64,000 nucleotides of DNA from Pyrenopolyporus hunteri (Eukaryota > Ascomycota > Sordariomycetes > Xylariales > Hypoxylaceae). Each line of letters starts with the position of its first letter. Position 1 is the stretch's first letter. The DNA lies in the NCBI GenBank assembly GCA_902806595.1, contig CADCXC010000043.1, forward strand, positions 1-64,000. The letters are read 5' to 3'. Below are positions 13,563 to 25,110 of the stretch, piece after piece. The position numbers and the translations under genes are program-made. The notes below the pieces were generated by a model, which worked only from the letters and a program-made list of their open reading frames with translations, was not told the DNA's origin and did not search any database.

Positions 13563-16500
13563 CGAATCGTAATATATTTAATATTAAATAAAATATAATC
13601 GAAATTATTAAATTTATATTAATAAACGTTTTAAAACGATGTAAATTATTAATTAATACGATATTTATAAAAGTTATTAAAATAATTATAAAAATATTAC
13701 GAAAATAAAAGCGGAAATTTATAATATATATTTCGTTTATATAAAAATAATTTATAAAAATAATTTTATCGTTTTTTTTTATAAGTTTTATTATTTTAAA
13801 AGTTACGACTTAATTTTTATTTCCTTTTTTTTATAATATTAACGTAAAATATATATTTATTAAATAAATAAATATTTAAATAAAAAAATAAATAATTATT
13901 TAAGTAAATATTTATTTATTTAAATAATTTTTTAAAATTCGAGTTCGTAATAATTTAAAATTAAAGTAAATTTCCCATATAATTTAACGTTTGATTATTT
14001 TTAATAATTTATTTAAATATTTATTTAAATATTTAACGTATTTTTTTATTATTTTATTATTAAATTTATCGTTTAAACTACGTTTTTTATTTATATATTA
14101 AATACATATATAATAAACATTAATAGATATAATTATTAAAGTTATTATAAAAAAAAATTTAATTATTTTCGTAATTATAATTAAACGTTAATAATTATTT
14201 TTAATATAATTATTTTTATTTATTTAATTAAAATATTTAATTTCATTATTTATTATATATTAAATAAAAATATTTCGCGTAGTAACGATATTATAATAAT
14301 TAATTAATTATTATAATTAATAATATTATTATTTATATTACGTTTACGTTATATATTTTATTATTAATATTTTATTCGAAGTAACTTTTTTTACGTTAAT
14401 TTTATATATTTACCCTTTATATATTATAAATTTCGAATAATTTTAACTTTATTTTCGAAGTTAAAAAATTTTAATTATTTTAATTATAATTAACGCGTTT
14501 ATACCTTATTATATTATCATTTAAATATATTTATTATAATATATATTTTTTTAATAAATAAAAGTTTTAAAGTTTAAAAATTCCTTCGTATTTAATTAAT
14601 AAAAATCCGTTAATAATTAAAATAAAATAAAATATAATTATAAAACCGCGCCTAAATTAATCGTTTATTATTACTATCGTTTTTTAAAATTTTTAAAAAA
14701 ACTATTATTAAAGTCGAAATAATAAAAAAATTTAACGGTTATATTTTCTCGACGTATTAATTATTATATACATTAATTATATTTCCGACACCGTTTTTTA
14801 TATATTAAATAAATAATAAAATTAAGATTTTTATTAAAAAAAGTTAAAATACGGAAATAAATTTATTTCTAAAAAAATAATAATATAAATAAAAATTTAT
14901 TTTAAAATAATATTTCGATAATATATTTATAAAATAACTTATAAAATAACGTTACGTTTTAAACGTAAAATTAAATTTTCGTTTTCGAAATTAAAAACGT
15001 ATTTTATATAAAAGTTTCTTTAAATAAATACCCTTAAATTACTTTAATTAAATTTTTATTTTTTATTATCGTAAATATCGATTATTTAAAAAATATTAAC
15101 GCTACATTATATTAATTAATATCGCGTCGTTTTTTTACATTTAACGTTATCGTTAAATACGAAATTATCGTTAATAATTAATTTTTTTAATAATTTATTT
15201 TATAAAATATTAAATTATAAAATAAATATATTAATTAAAAAAACGAGAAAATAAAAAGTTAAACTTTTAAAAATTTAATTAAAATAATAAATTTCGATAT
15301 ATTTAATTAAATAATAATAAATAATGCGTTAATAACGTTAAACTTATATAATTATAAAATAAAATCGAAGATAAAAATAAATATAAACGGTCGAAATAAA
15401 GCCGGTAAATTAAATACGAATATATAATTAATAAATTTTTTTTTCCTTATTTTAATTTATTAAAAATCGAAAGTTAATTTTTTTAAAATTATCGAATTAA
15501 TTTATATTTTATTAACGAAAATAATAAAATATAACCTCGTATTATTTTTATTATTAAAAATAACTCGAATATTAAATTTATTTTTATCGTTTTCGAATAA
15601 TAAAAATAATATAAATCGCATTTAAGGTTCGAAAAAGTTATTAAATTTCGTATTTTTACTCGATTTATACCGTATATTCGAAATTATAAAAGTTTTTTTT
15701 ATTAATTATATCGTAAATTAAATTTATTTTTTAGGTTAAAAAAAATTTATTTACGAAAATATATATTTATTATTTATTAAATTAAATTAATTAAATGTTA
15801 TATATTCGTAACGTCGAATTTAATTTTATTATATAAAAAATTATAAATTAATAAAAATCGTCGAAAAAAGTTAACATTAATTAAATCGAATGTTATTATT
15901 TTAATTATAAAATAAATTTAAAAGGTAAATACGATAATTTTTTAAATTATTTTTTTTTCGATATTATATTTATTTTTAAAAAATATATTCGGGTATATTT
16001 TTCGTTTATAATAAAATTAATAATCGATTTTATTTTAAAATTAAATATTAATTAAAAGATATTTTATTCGTCGAATATTACGATTTACGTATTTTTATCG
16101 CGTATATAATAAACGTTAAATCGTTTTTTAAAATAAAATAAACGGCGGTTACTATTTAAATATTTATTAATATTAATTAAATATTTTAGAAATTATTTTT
16201 AACGTTAATTTATTCGATCGCTCGTTTTAATCGACGATTATTTAACGCGTTTTTATTAATTATTAACTTATTAAATATATAAAAAAAAAATATTTAACTT
16301 TAAAAGTAAACTTAAATGAAATATTTTAATATTATTTCGAAATTATATTTCGTATTATATAAAATTTAAAAATAGCGAAAAAATATAAAAAAACGAAATT
16401 TATTTTAATCGCGTCGAATTTTTAAATATTATCGTTTAATAAAACGTAAATATTAAATATTAAATAAATATTAAATTATTTTTATAATACGTTTATATAA

Positions 16501-19050
16501 AATCGAAAATAATAAAAAATTTTTACCGTAATATTTATTAAAGTTTTTTTATAAAATATATATCTTATTAAAAATATATTTTATTTTCGTAAAATAAATA
16601 TTTCCGCTAAAAATTTTTCGTAAAAATTAATATTTTTTATAAGTTTAAAATATATATAATTAACGTGTTAATTAATCCTCGAAGTTCGAAAAAAACTTAA
16701 TTATTATATTAAAAAAATATTTAAATAATAAAAAACTTTTTTTAAAATATAAAATATATATCGATTAATAAAAATGAAAAATTAAAATCGTTTATAGTAA
16801 AAAAAAATTTATTATTAAGTCGAATTAAATATTTTTATAAATAAATTAATTAAATAAAAGGTTTTTCGACCGTAAGGTTAAATTTTATAATTATAATACG
16901 TTTTTTAATTTAATTACCGTATAAAAAATATAAAGTTAAAAAAAATTAATAATGTAAAAAATATTAAAGTTTAATAAAATTAACGTTAAATGTTTTTAAA
17001 TAATAAAATAATTATAAAAACGTTACGCGATATACGAATAAAATAAAACCCCTTTTTTTTTTTCGTTTTTTTTTTAAAATTAATCTTTTTTATATACGTT
17101 TCTTTTTTATAAATTTATATATACGCTCGAATTATATATATAAAATATAAATATTTTTATTTAATAAATGTTATTTATATTATATAATAAATAATTAAAA
17201 TTTCGATTAAACTTTATTAAAATATAATGTAAATTAATGGGTATAATTTCTTTTAAAATTTACTTTTTATTAATATTTATATTTAAAATATAAATTAATT
17301 TAAAAATAATTAATATAAATATATTATTTTAAAAATTATTATATTTCGTTATCGTTTAAAATACGATTCGAAAGTTTTATTAATTTATTTTTAAATTATT
17401 ATATATTTATATATTCGAATTATTTTTATAACGCGTAACGTTAAAATTAAATAAAATTTATATAAAATTATAAAATAATATATTCGTAGTGTTTTATTTT
17501 TTTTAAATAATTTTATTTTTATTATTTTATTTTCTTTAATAATATAATAAAAATTCACTATTTAGCGCATTTTTTTAAAAAAATATTATTTATTAATTAC
17601 GTTAATTTTAATGAAAAAATTAAAACGTATTATTTTATATGTTTAAATATACGTATAAATAAGTAAATTTAATTTTTATAATTATATATAACCTTCATTA
17701 ATATTAAATAATTATTATTTTAATCGTTAATATTTAACATATAATTATAAAGGTTCGAGTTTTTTATTTTATCGATATTATTTAAATGTTTTCGAATTAA
17801 TAACATTTAAAATTTTATTATATTTTTTATTCGATTTTTTTTTAAAAAATTAATTTAAAGGAAAGTTAATTTATCGAAAAATATTTATTTTTAAATATAA
17901 CATCGTATTTATTTTTAAAATTAAATTATCGATATTTTTAAATAAAAAAATAAATTTATTAATTATATAAAAACTTTCGATTTTATTAATAATAAGTTAA
18001 GTTTTAATTAAAATTAAGTAAAAACCTTTAATTAAAATTTAACGAAAAATTATTTTTTTTTTCGATTTATATTATATGTTTTTCGTTTATTTATTAACGA
18101 CGATTATAAATAATTTAAAATAAAAGAAAATATCGATATATTCGATTATATTATTTAAATTTTAACGAAAGTTCGAAAAATATTTATTAATAAAGTTATT
18201 AATTATATAATTAACGATTTAAATATATAATTATTTTTATCGAATTTTATTAATATCGCCGAATTTATTAAATTAATTATATTTATTTATAATTAAAAAT
18301 TAAATGGATTTTATTTTTTAATAATTATATTTATAATCGAAGTTAAAAATATCGTAAATTAAAATTTATATAATATTAATCGTTAATTAATAACTATAAA
18401 AATAAATTTTAATTAAATTATTTTAATTAAATCGATTTTTAATAAATTTTAATCGTTTACGTTATAATAATTAATATCGTTTTATTTTCGAAACGTATTT
18501 ATACGAATTATAAAATAAAATAAAACTTTTTTCGACATTATATTATTATATTTAATTATTTTTATAACGTTTATATAAAATGTTATTATAATAACGGTAA
18601 AAATAAATATTTATATCGATTTAATACGTATTAAATTCGATATCGATTTAATAAATTATTATTTTAATTATATTTAATAAACGTATTTAAACGTATTAAA
18701 TCGATTAATATATTTAAAATAACTTTTATTTTATTATCGATATATATCGATAACGAATAAATTATTTAATAATAATATATTTCGAATATTACGTTTAAAA
18801 CGATTAAAAATTTTAAAATATAATTATTTATTATAATAAATTAAATTAAATAATTCGCACGTTAAAACTTAATAATAATATCGTAAAATAATTTCGTAAA
18901 TAAATTAATTAAATTATTAATTCGAATTATATTTTAATATTTAAAATTATAATAAAATAATTTTTAAATTTATTATAATTATAATAAAAAATAACGTTAA
19001 AATATATTATAATTATAATAATAAATAACGTTAAAACTTATTAATTATTA

Positions 19051-20132
19051 TAGTAGCGGTTAACGCTAACTATACAGTAGGGACGTAGTATATATTTTAT
19101 ATAAACTGTATAATTAAATTATGGAACTATGAGTTTTAGCGGTTTAGCGGTTTCGGGCATTTGGGCCAGGGTATTTTTTCAGTTGTCCTACCTCGCAATC
19201 TTAAGTACCTAGCCACGGTAGCACAAGTGGGAGGCATCACAGTGCAAGCCTGTTGCTCAGATTTCGCCGGTCGTCTTCGTAACCCATGAAGCTTAACGTG
19301 CTTTTAAGATCTACAGGGCCTCGCATACTTCTAGGTCAGACACCTATAATCCGGTTCGAATAACATTCAACAGATAGACGCCATAGCCTCACCTGGTAAC
19401 AAACAGGGTGACAAAAAGCTATTCAAAATCTTCCCCATTGGAGAGAATTATCAAGTTCTCCAAACCGGCGAAATCGACGCCCGACTACCCGTAGGGCTGG
19501 CTGCTGTCCCTCCGGAGTATTCAGATACCTGGGGCCTACCGTATAAGTATCGCACGGAGTTTTCGGGCTAATAAGGACGTCAGAGGCTTATTCTCGGAGT
19601 TAGCAAAGTACCGGGATAGATAGCTAGGTAGGTACCTAGGTAATTATGTACGGCCTCGATTATTACGAATTCAAGTACTTTAATAGTAGGTACTCCATAT
19701 ATCGACGAGTGGCGCACCCATTTCCTCGGAATTTCGATCGAAGACGGATCTGCTAGGCCTGACACGCCGGTTTGATAAGGACGGAGATAACCGGACAACT
19801 ATCTCAGTGTAAAGCGGTTGGATTTACGGATCCGTACGTACGATGTTATTAATTGGATCTGCAGACAGGGAGCAAATCCAAAATTGACGGCGTTAATAGA
19901 GGGTATCCTACGGGCGATGGAATCTGATTACCGTCGACTAATCTAGTGACGAGGTTTACGAACAAGGGCGGACTCTTTAACTCTCTAGTCAAAGCAGTTT
20001 CAATAACACCATAGCGGGTAGGTACTTCCTTAACTGCAACGCGCAACACAAGCATCCCGATGAGCCGCGTAGAGTCTATTGGTATCACGATAACTACCTA
20101 TACAATATTTCTACAGCCGAATCGAGCGCGTC
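19051..20132. other. RIP boundary and gene-free transition zone
   Basis: Composition changes within about 50 bp from near-total AT to normal at about 19050, next to a TAGCGGTTAACGCTA near-palindrome. A TAGCGGTTTAGCGG motif follows at 19137-19150 and an AGGTACCT palindrome near 19630. Apart from the open fragment at 19350-19571 I see no gene. The small reverse-strand frames at 19580-20088 have no recognisable content. Confidence 0.6.
19350..19571 (+). pseudogene. Possible orphan 3' coding fragment
   Basis: A 73-codon frame ending in TAA TAA lies 300 bp inside the RIP boundary. It has normal codon use and a protein-like composition (hydrophobic patches, a Pro-Pro-Glu-Tyr and a Trp-Gly-Leu-Pro-Tyr stretch near its end). 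It has no ATG, so it would be the last exon of a gene whose 5' part is missing or lost in the RIP block. I do not recognise the family. It may equally be chance. Confidence 0.3.
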
Positions 20133-22073
20133 TCACTTCAGCCTGCTCAACAGCTCCTGGGCCCGCTCTACCAGGCCTTTAGCTCTGGCCAATTCCTCTT
20201 GGCCCACAGCCTTATCCTCGGGACTCCGGCCCTGCTTCAGGACGTCACCGATCACGACCTCGACGCCTCGGACCGCTTTTCGGCCTTCTTCTCGTACCTC
20301 GCCCTCCCAGAACTTCCGCGCCGTCTCCCATTGCTTCTGCATGCGCCTCAGGCTCCACGCGATACCCAGCGCAGCCACTGTACCGGCCTCGTAGAGTGTG
20401 GTGGTCATCGTGCTGAAATACACGAGGACGCTGAGTGCGGTTGTGAGTCCTGACGTACTAAGGGTTTGCAGCGTGAGCTTCTGCGCAAGCGCCTGGAGGG
20501 CAGGGATAGTCTCTGTTTGCAGGTAGCGTCGCGTGGCGGGAATATTCACCGGCCAGGGAGCTGTAGCTGGCGTAGGTACTTTATAATCTAGCTGATTAGG
20601 CTCTGCGCCGTTTTCGTCGGGAGACGATGGATCTGGAAAGGGTCCCAGCGGTATTCCGGCCTCCTTCATCCTTCCGGCCAGGAATATGGCATTTCTTTCC
20701 GATGCTAGCAAGAACCTTTGGCTGAGAATGTCATTTGTGAGCATCCCCACATCGTCCACACGCCAGAATAGCTTCCACCATCCTAGCTTGCGCCACCTTC
20801 TACTAGAGAAGGCTAGGTCGAGTTGCTCCTGCAACTCTGTATGCGCACTCTCCGCCCAATCATCAAGGTTACTTTGTAGAACCGTTATAAACGTGGGCGA
20901 AAACGTAGAAGACAACGACGAGCCGAGCTGTCGGCTTTGCTCGCTGCCTATATTTGCGGATGTATTCCTAAGGAGTGAGCTGATAAGCTCTTTCACGGGT
21001 GGCTTAGTGGTGCCTTCGGGCGAAGACATAATATCAGCCTTCAACCACTCGACCAACTTGGGGATATTGCTCTGGAACCAGAGGTGTTCGAACTCAATGG
21101 CATTTTTGAGGTCCTTGCGAACGAGACCCAGCCCGAGAGTTGCGGTTCCAACATCGATAGGTGTGAAGGGTAGAGGGGAGGGGTCCACTGGCTTGTAGTC
21201 TGGTAAGTTCACTGCGGTCGTGATGACGTTTTGACTTTCTAGGGCTGATATCGACACTATCGATGCAGCACCCAGAATACCATTAGCAACGATTAGAGCT
21301 TTATGTACTGGTGTTGTGATTGGTGTATGCCTCCCCGTACTAGAAGTAGGAATGTCAACTGAGGGAACAAGCACCGATTCCTCGAGTCCCCCCAGAGCAC
21401 GCATTTCCTGGGCGGATACGGCAGGGTTGGTCTCCATGAGCAGCAGCTCCAGATTGTGGCCATTGAGCGTCGCAGAAGAGACATGAACCTCGTGTAACAA
21501 ACTCGTTTTCGTTGTGACTGATATAGACCCGAGTTCCTGTGGTTTATCTTCTCCAACCCGTATGATCATGGGCTGCATTAAATCATGCTGATCAACCTCT
21601 TTCTCCCACTCCTCCTCGGGTTTCAATGGGTCAGCAAGCAGAAGTTTCAGCACTTGCTTCACCGTCTGACCGGACTCGGAGCCGCTTGTTAGGCCCAGTA
21701 CGGCAACTCTTATCGACTCGTCGCCCGGTTGTTGTCGCAAGCCATTGAGAGCCAACTGGAGACGGGAAAGATTGACATAGTTGGCGGCATGCTCCTGAAG
21801 CTCAAGGAGTATTTTCTCCAATTCCTTCCGAGGATCGGCTATCGAACGGTCGGTGTTAGAGGAAATAGTCGAGGCGAATCGACGAGAATTCGGCGACTTT
21901 CGTCTCGGACGGCGGCCCGACTCGGCGCTAGGTCGACGAGACAAGGAGCAGAAGAAACAAACTGAATTCTTCTCAGAAGCTTGCGTCCTTAGATACAGAG
22001 GCCCTTTACGTCCAACGGGACGCAGATTGAGTCGAGGAGGCATGCTGCCCCGGATCCTGGAAAGCGGGCGCAA
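20133..22073 (-). CDS. mmc1: Mmc1-like mitochondrial protein (dynamin-fold, cristae maintenance)
   Basis: This is an uninterrupted 646-residue reading frame. The first about 70 residues are rich in Arg and Ser with almost no acidic residues (ending RRFASTISS), a typical mitochondrial presequence. The body contains a conserved helical region (about residues 85-130) and a beta/alpha segment with AVLGLTSGSESGQ (about 124-136) in the position of a GTPase P-loop but without GK[ST], so no GTP binding is expected. A hydrophobic hairpin near residues 545-580 could touch membrane. The pattern and length match the fungal Mmc1 family of inactive dynamin-like matrix proteins reported to shape cristae. 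This assignment is from memory of the family and not proven. It is divergent from ubc7 across 524 bp. Confidence 0.6.
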   Translation of the reverse strand: MRPLSRIRGSMPPRLNLRPVGRKGPLYLRTQASEKNSVCFFCSLSRRPSAESGRRPRRKSPNSRRFASTISSNTDRSIADPRKELEKILLELQEHAANYVNLSRLQLALNGLRQQPGDESIRVAVLGLTSGSESGQTVKQVLKLLLADPLKPEEEWEKEVDQHDLMQPMIIRVGEDKPQELGSISVTTKTSLLHEVHVSSATLNGHNLELLLMETNPAVSAQEMRALGGLEESVLVPSVDIPTSSTGRHTPITTPVHKALIVANGILGAASIVSISALESQNVITTAVNLPDYKPVDPSPLPFTPIDVGTATLGLGLVRKDLKNAIEFEHLWFQSNIPKLVEWLKADIMSSPEGTTKPPVKELISSLLRNTSANIGSEQSRQLGSSLSSTFSPTFITVLQSNLDDWAESAHTELQEQLDLAFSSRRWRKLGWWKLFWRVDDVGMLTNDILSQRFLLASERNAIFLAGRMKEAGIPLGPFPDPSSPDENGAEPNQLDYKVPTPATAPWPVNIPATRRYLQTETIPALQALAQKLTLQTLSTSGLTTALSVLVYFSTMTTTLYEAGTVAALGIAWSLRRMQKQWETARKFWEGEVREEGRKAVRGVEVVIGDVLKQGRSPEDKAVGQEELARAKGLVERAQELLSRLK

Positions 22074-22597
22074 AGCTCCAGAGCTATTTTCGGCTCAACT
22101 TCATTTTCAAAGCTCGGATGTTCGAAGCTTTTGCCAAGCCTTTCAAAGGAAAAATGCGGTTTCTGTCGGGATAACTTCGGTTATTCATAAGAGATATAGA
22201 GGTACCTAGGTACCTATCCACTTTCTATGTGCCTCGATATCGACAGGGATCATCGAGGTGGTGATACCAGGAACTCACCTGCAATTACTGTAGGTGGAGG
22301 TGGTCCTCCGTGGAAGGTACGAGATATCACAGGCTGGTCTGTGCCTGATCTGCTATTGCGTCGTGTAACTTGAAGAAACCCCGCCAATGATTTTGGACTT
22401 TCGACCCTCTTCTTCCTCCTCATTCCACATCGACCCCATAAAACGAACTGCCACCGGATCCGACGAGGCAAAAGCCACGCAGACCTTCGGCTGATTGCAT
22501 ATTTGCTTCATTATACGTCTGTAATACAAAAGACTAGGTACCTATCCTAGACTTAGACCTTCGCCTGCCCGCGTAAATTGTAGAGAATACCGCAAAG
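22074..22597. promoter_or_regulatory. Shared divergent promoter, mmc1-like / ubc7
   Basis: This is 524 bp between two start codons facing apart. It holds a doubled AGGTACCT palindrome at about 22203-22218 and another at about 22536-22543, one near each gene's start. No TATA box or other factor site is convincing. A reverse-strand 73-codon frame at 22250-22471 looks like chance. Confidence 0.5.
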
Positions 22598-23171
22598 ATG
22601 GCTTTATCGACTGCCCACCGTCGGCTCCTCCAGGAGTACAAGATGCTGACGAACAATCCGCCCGACGGCATCACGGCTGGTCCGGTTAGCGAAGATGACA
22701 TGCTTCACTGGGAAGCTCTGATCCAAGGCCCCGAGGGGACTCCCTTCGAAGGAGGCGTCTTTGCCGCCGAGCTGAAGTTTCCCAAGGATTACCCCCTAGC
22801 ACCTCCTAAGATGACGTTTCTAGGGGAGATTTTCCACCCGAATAGTTTGTCAACCCCCTCAGCTACCCAACAATAGACGTTATAGGGCCCAATCTTCTAA
22901 CGCTGGATCAATAACAGTCTACCCAAGCGGCCTAGTATGCATATCTATCCTGCACCCTCCTGGCGATGACCCGAATCACTACGAGCACGCGTCGGAACGT
23001 TGGAGTCCGATCCAATCCGTCGAGAAGATCCTTATATCTGTTATGAGTATGCTTGCCGAACCTAACGACGAGAGCCCCGCCAATATCGAGGCGGCTAAAA
23101 TGTGGCGCGAGAATCGGCCGGCGTACGAGCAAAGGGTTCGGGACGGGGTCCGACGAATGCTAGGCCTCTAG
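22598..23171 (+). CDS. ubc7: Ubiquitin-conjugating enzyme E2, Ubc7/UBE2G2 type
   Basis: There are two exons, 22598-22844 and 22918-23171. The 73-bp intron starts gtttgt, has CTAAC at its branch point and ends ag, giving 166 residues. The complete UBC fold is visible. HPN (residues 80-82) precedes catalytic Cys-90 in the context YPSGLVCISIL. The acidic insertion HPPGDDPNHYEHASERW right after the cysteine is the hallmark of the Ubc7/UBE2G branch. Ubc7 charges ubiquitin for the ERAD ligases Hrd1 and Doa10 at the ER membrane, recruited by Cue1. Reading straight through the intron would truncate the protein before Cys-90, so the splice is required. The length is normal for the family. Confidence 0.93.
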
Positions 23172-23846
23172 GACGAGAATGGTATTTGGCTCGACGTTGA
23201 AAGGCTGACTACCCGCGCGTATGCCCGCAGTATAACTCCGCAGATCGCCGCCGTAGGCCGCGTCTAGAGAGCGCGGCGTGGAACCAACCGCGCGTCAGAA
23301 TGACCTAAGATCCGATAATCGGGCAAGAGATAAATCCGGTACCAGTAGCAGTTGAAATACGTCTTGCTAGATCAGTTCGGCGAGGCGATACATAAAGTGA
23401 TACGGATATTAGACGGAAGACGGATGCGCATTGGCGAGGCATAATTTAAGCCAACGAGGCTACTGCAAGATCAAAACGGGTTACGAAGAGCCTACGATAC
23501 TCGAACGGATAAGGAGCCGATCATGTTGTACACTTTCCTTGGGTAAACATGCATAGCGAGGGTGTTCAGGACGTGCGTTTTTCACACAATATAATCTTTC
23601 TCAGCGTCTACATTAGATGATAAAATTGATGGTATCGCTATTATTAATGGCATGACAGGTCCCAACATTTCTTATCCTCTGAACGCCTTTGCGTGCTCCT
23701 TCTATGCGTGTACAATGCGATTTGGCCGTTGACTCTTTGCGGAATCGTTATGAACAGAGTGCCATATAAGTCTCGCGAGAAGCTCCCACGTATTTAGCTA
23801 GAAAGTAAACGACGCCTAACTCCCAGCTGACTCGGATTCAACCTCT
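23172..23846. other. Intergenic, no gene seen
   Basis: 675 bp between the 3' ends of convergent ubc7 and the NIS1-like gene. Stops are dense in all frames. It may contain old degenerate repeat sequence around 23200-23520, but nothing can be named. Confidence 0.5.
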
Positions 23847-24377
23847 TTACGCAGCCTCGAGAGTAATGTTGGCGCTGTGGCCCTGGACTTGGGTCATGCC
23901 GGAAGCCTATTATATACACCGTTAGTTTCCGTCTCATCACAGAGTTTTCACACAAACCCGCCGAGCTAGGCGCTAGACTAGGTTAAGCAGGTAGGTAGGT
24001 TAAATAGGGTTTCTACTCACGCCGACGAGGTACGGTATGGCGGCGACGAGGTGGTAGTCGCCGGGCTCGAAGGTGTCGGGGATGGGGACGTCGACGGTGA
24101 ACTTGCCGGGCTGGGGCTCGTTGTCGGGGAAGAGGGCGGTGTAGGCGACGCGCCGGCCCACGCACACGATCTCCCCGCAGTCCACGTACGCCGGCGACAG
24201 CCCCCACACGATCCCGAAGTCGTCCCAGTTCTGGATGTAGATCGCCGCGTTCAGCGTCACCGCGATCGTCGACCCCGGCTTCGCCGTCGCCGGCGACGAT
24301 ACGATCCCTGTTATGTATGCCGATGATAGCGGCAGCGCGGCGGCGGCGGCGCCGAGGAGGGTTTTGATGGAGACCAT
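23847..24377 (-). CDS. NIS1-like small secreted protein (candidate effector)
   Basis: Two exons on the reverse strand, 24377-24021 and 23906-23847, are joined across a 114-bp intron (gtgagt...ataatag), giving 138 residues. A signal peptide covers residues 1-20, with cleavage likely after Ser-Ser-Ala. The mature part starts with an ITGI-like strand, has Pro-Gly at 34-35 and ends in alternating strands. That resembles the NIS1 (necrosis-inducing secreted protein 1) family of beta-sandwich effectors reported to target plant BAK1/BIK1 kinases. There are two cysteines, 67 and 72, only five residues apart. The coding sequence is GC-rich at third positions, unlike its AT-rich surroundings. No break is seen. 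The family assignment comes from overall pattern and not a motif search, and in a saprotroph the role could differ. Confidence 0.65.
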
Positions 24378-25110
24378 TTTGGAGGTTGGGAGGTAGCTTT
24401 GGGGTTTGGTGGTAGTATAGGTGGTGTGAGTTGTGGGTTCGGGGAGTATTAGGTTATTAAGTGTCTTTGAGTTTCTTTGTATAGTCTAATTCCCTTGTTG
24501 ATGATCAGTCAAGGATGGGAACGATCTTTCAGCCGGGCATCTATGATCATATATATACACGCACGCCACATACGTACCGTGATATATTAGTGTATGTATA
24601 TACATATGTAGGGTATAACTACCCTATACATCATGTATTAAAGCCCCCCCTTGCCGCATACATACCTGCATACAGAATATTCTCCCCCTTCCCAGATGGA
24701 TGGGGGGGAGGGCGTGGCATCACCCCGTCAGCGATCTAAGCACGTTGTTTGCGGGATATCCGCCAACTCGGATTCGTCCTGCCCGGGAAGAAAGCTCAAT
24801 ACGAAGTGATCGGCGTCGCTAGGCTGGCCCGAGCTCGCGGCATGGCTGCAAATTCGGCTCCGCCTCGGTTACGTTGGTAGCGAAGGGGTCTAGGTCCGTG
24901 GTCCTAGCTTCTCTTCCCCTTCAAGGGACTCGTCTCGTAAATTGCTCCCAGCCAAAAGGGTCGGAAGGGTCCTAAGGGGTCCCTTGCTATTTTCCGTACC
25001 AACACGTCGATGGATGAGAGACGGGTAGGGGATGGTACAGGTCGTATATATGTGCCTGTATGCGGCGTAAACTCGTTCCTACATGCCACATGAATGTGGT
25101 TACATACCGT
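24378..25110. other. Intergenic, promoter side of the NIS1-like gene
   Basis: 733 bp. CATA/TATG-rich simple sequence lies around 24540-24670. No coding sequence is supported. The frames at 24515-24739 and 24904-25089 have low-complexity or random composition. Confidence 0.5.

Larger units (their letters stand above)
1..19050. repeat. RIP-saturated AT-rich heterochromatic block
   Basis: This is about 19 kb of extreme AT richness with no intact gene. C and G survive almost only as CpG: in bases 1-120 I count 10 C and 10 G, and 9 of each are in CpG. That is the expected result of repeat-induced point mutation (C to T on either strand) that has run to near completion at CpA, CpT and CpC but left CpG. 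Decayed coding frames, inverted repeats and simple satellites lie inside it and are listed separately. The block starts before the window and ends abruptly near 19050. Its size would fit a nested-transposon island or pericentromeric or subtelomeric heterochromatin, which cannot be told apart here. Confidence 0.9.

Noticed and set aside
1..19050. Mitochondrial DNA insertion or centromere as the cause of AT richness
   Set aside because: No mitochondrial gene is seen and the CpG-only pattern points to RIP. A centromeric location is possible but cannot be shown from sequence alone.
24051..24326. 91-codon forward frame opposite the NIS1-like gene
   Set aside because: Val/Gly/Arg-rich shadow of a GC-biased exon.
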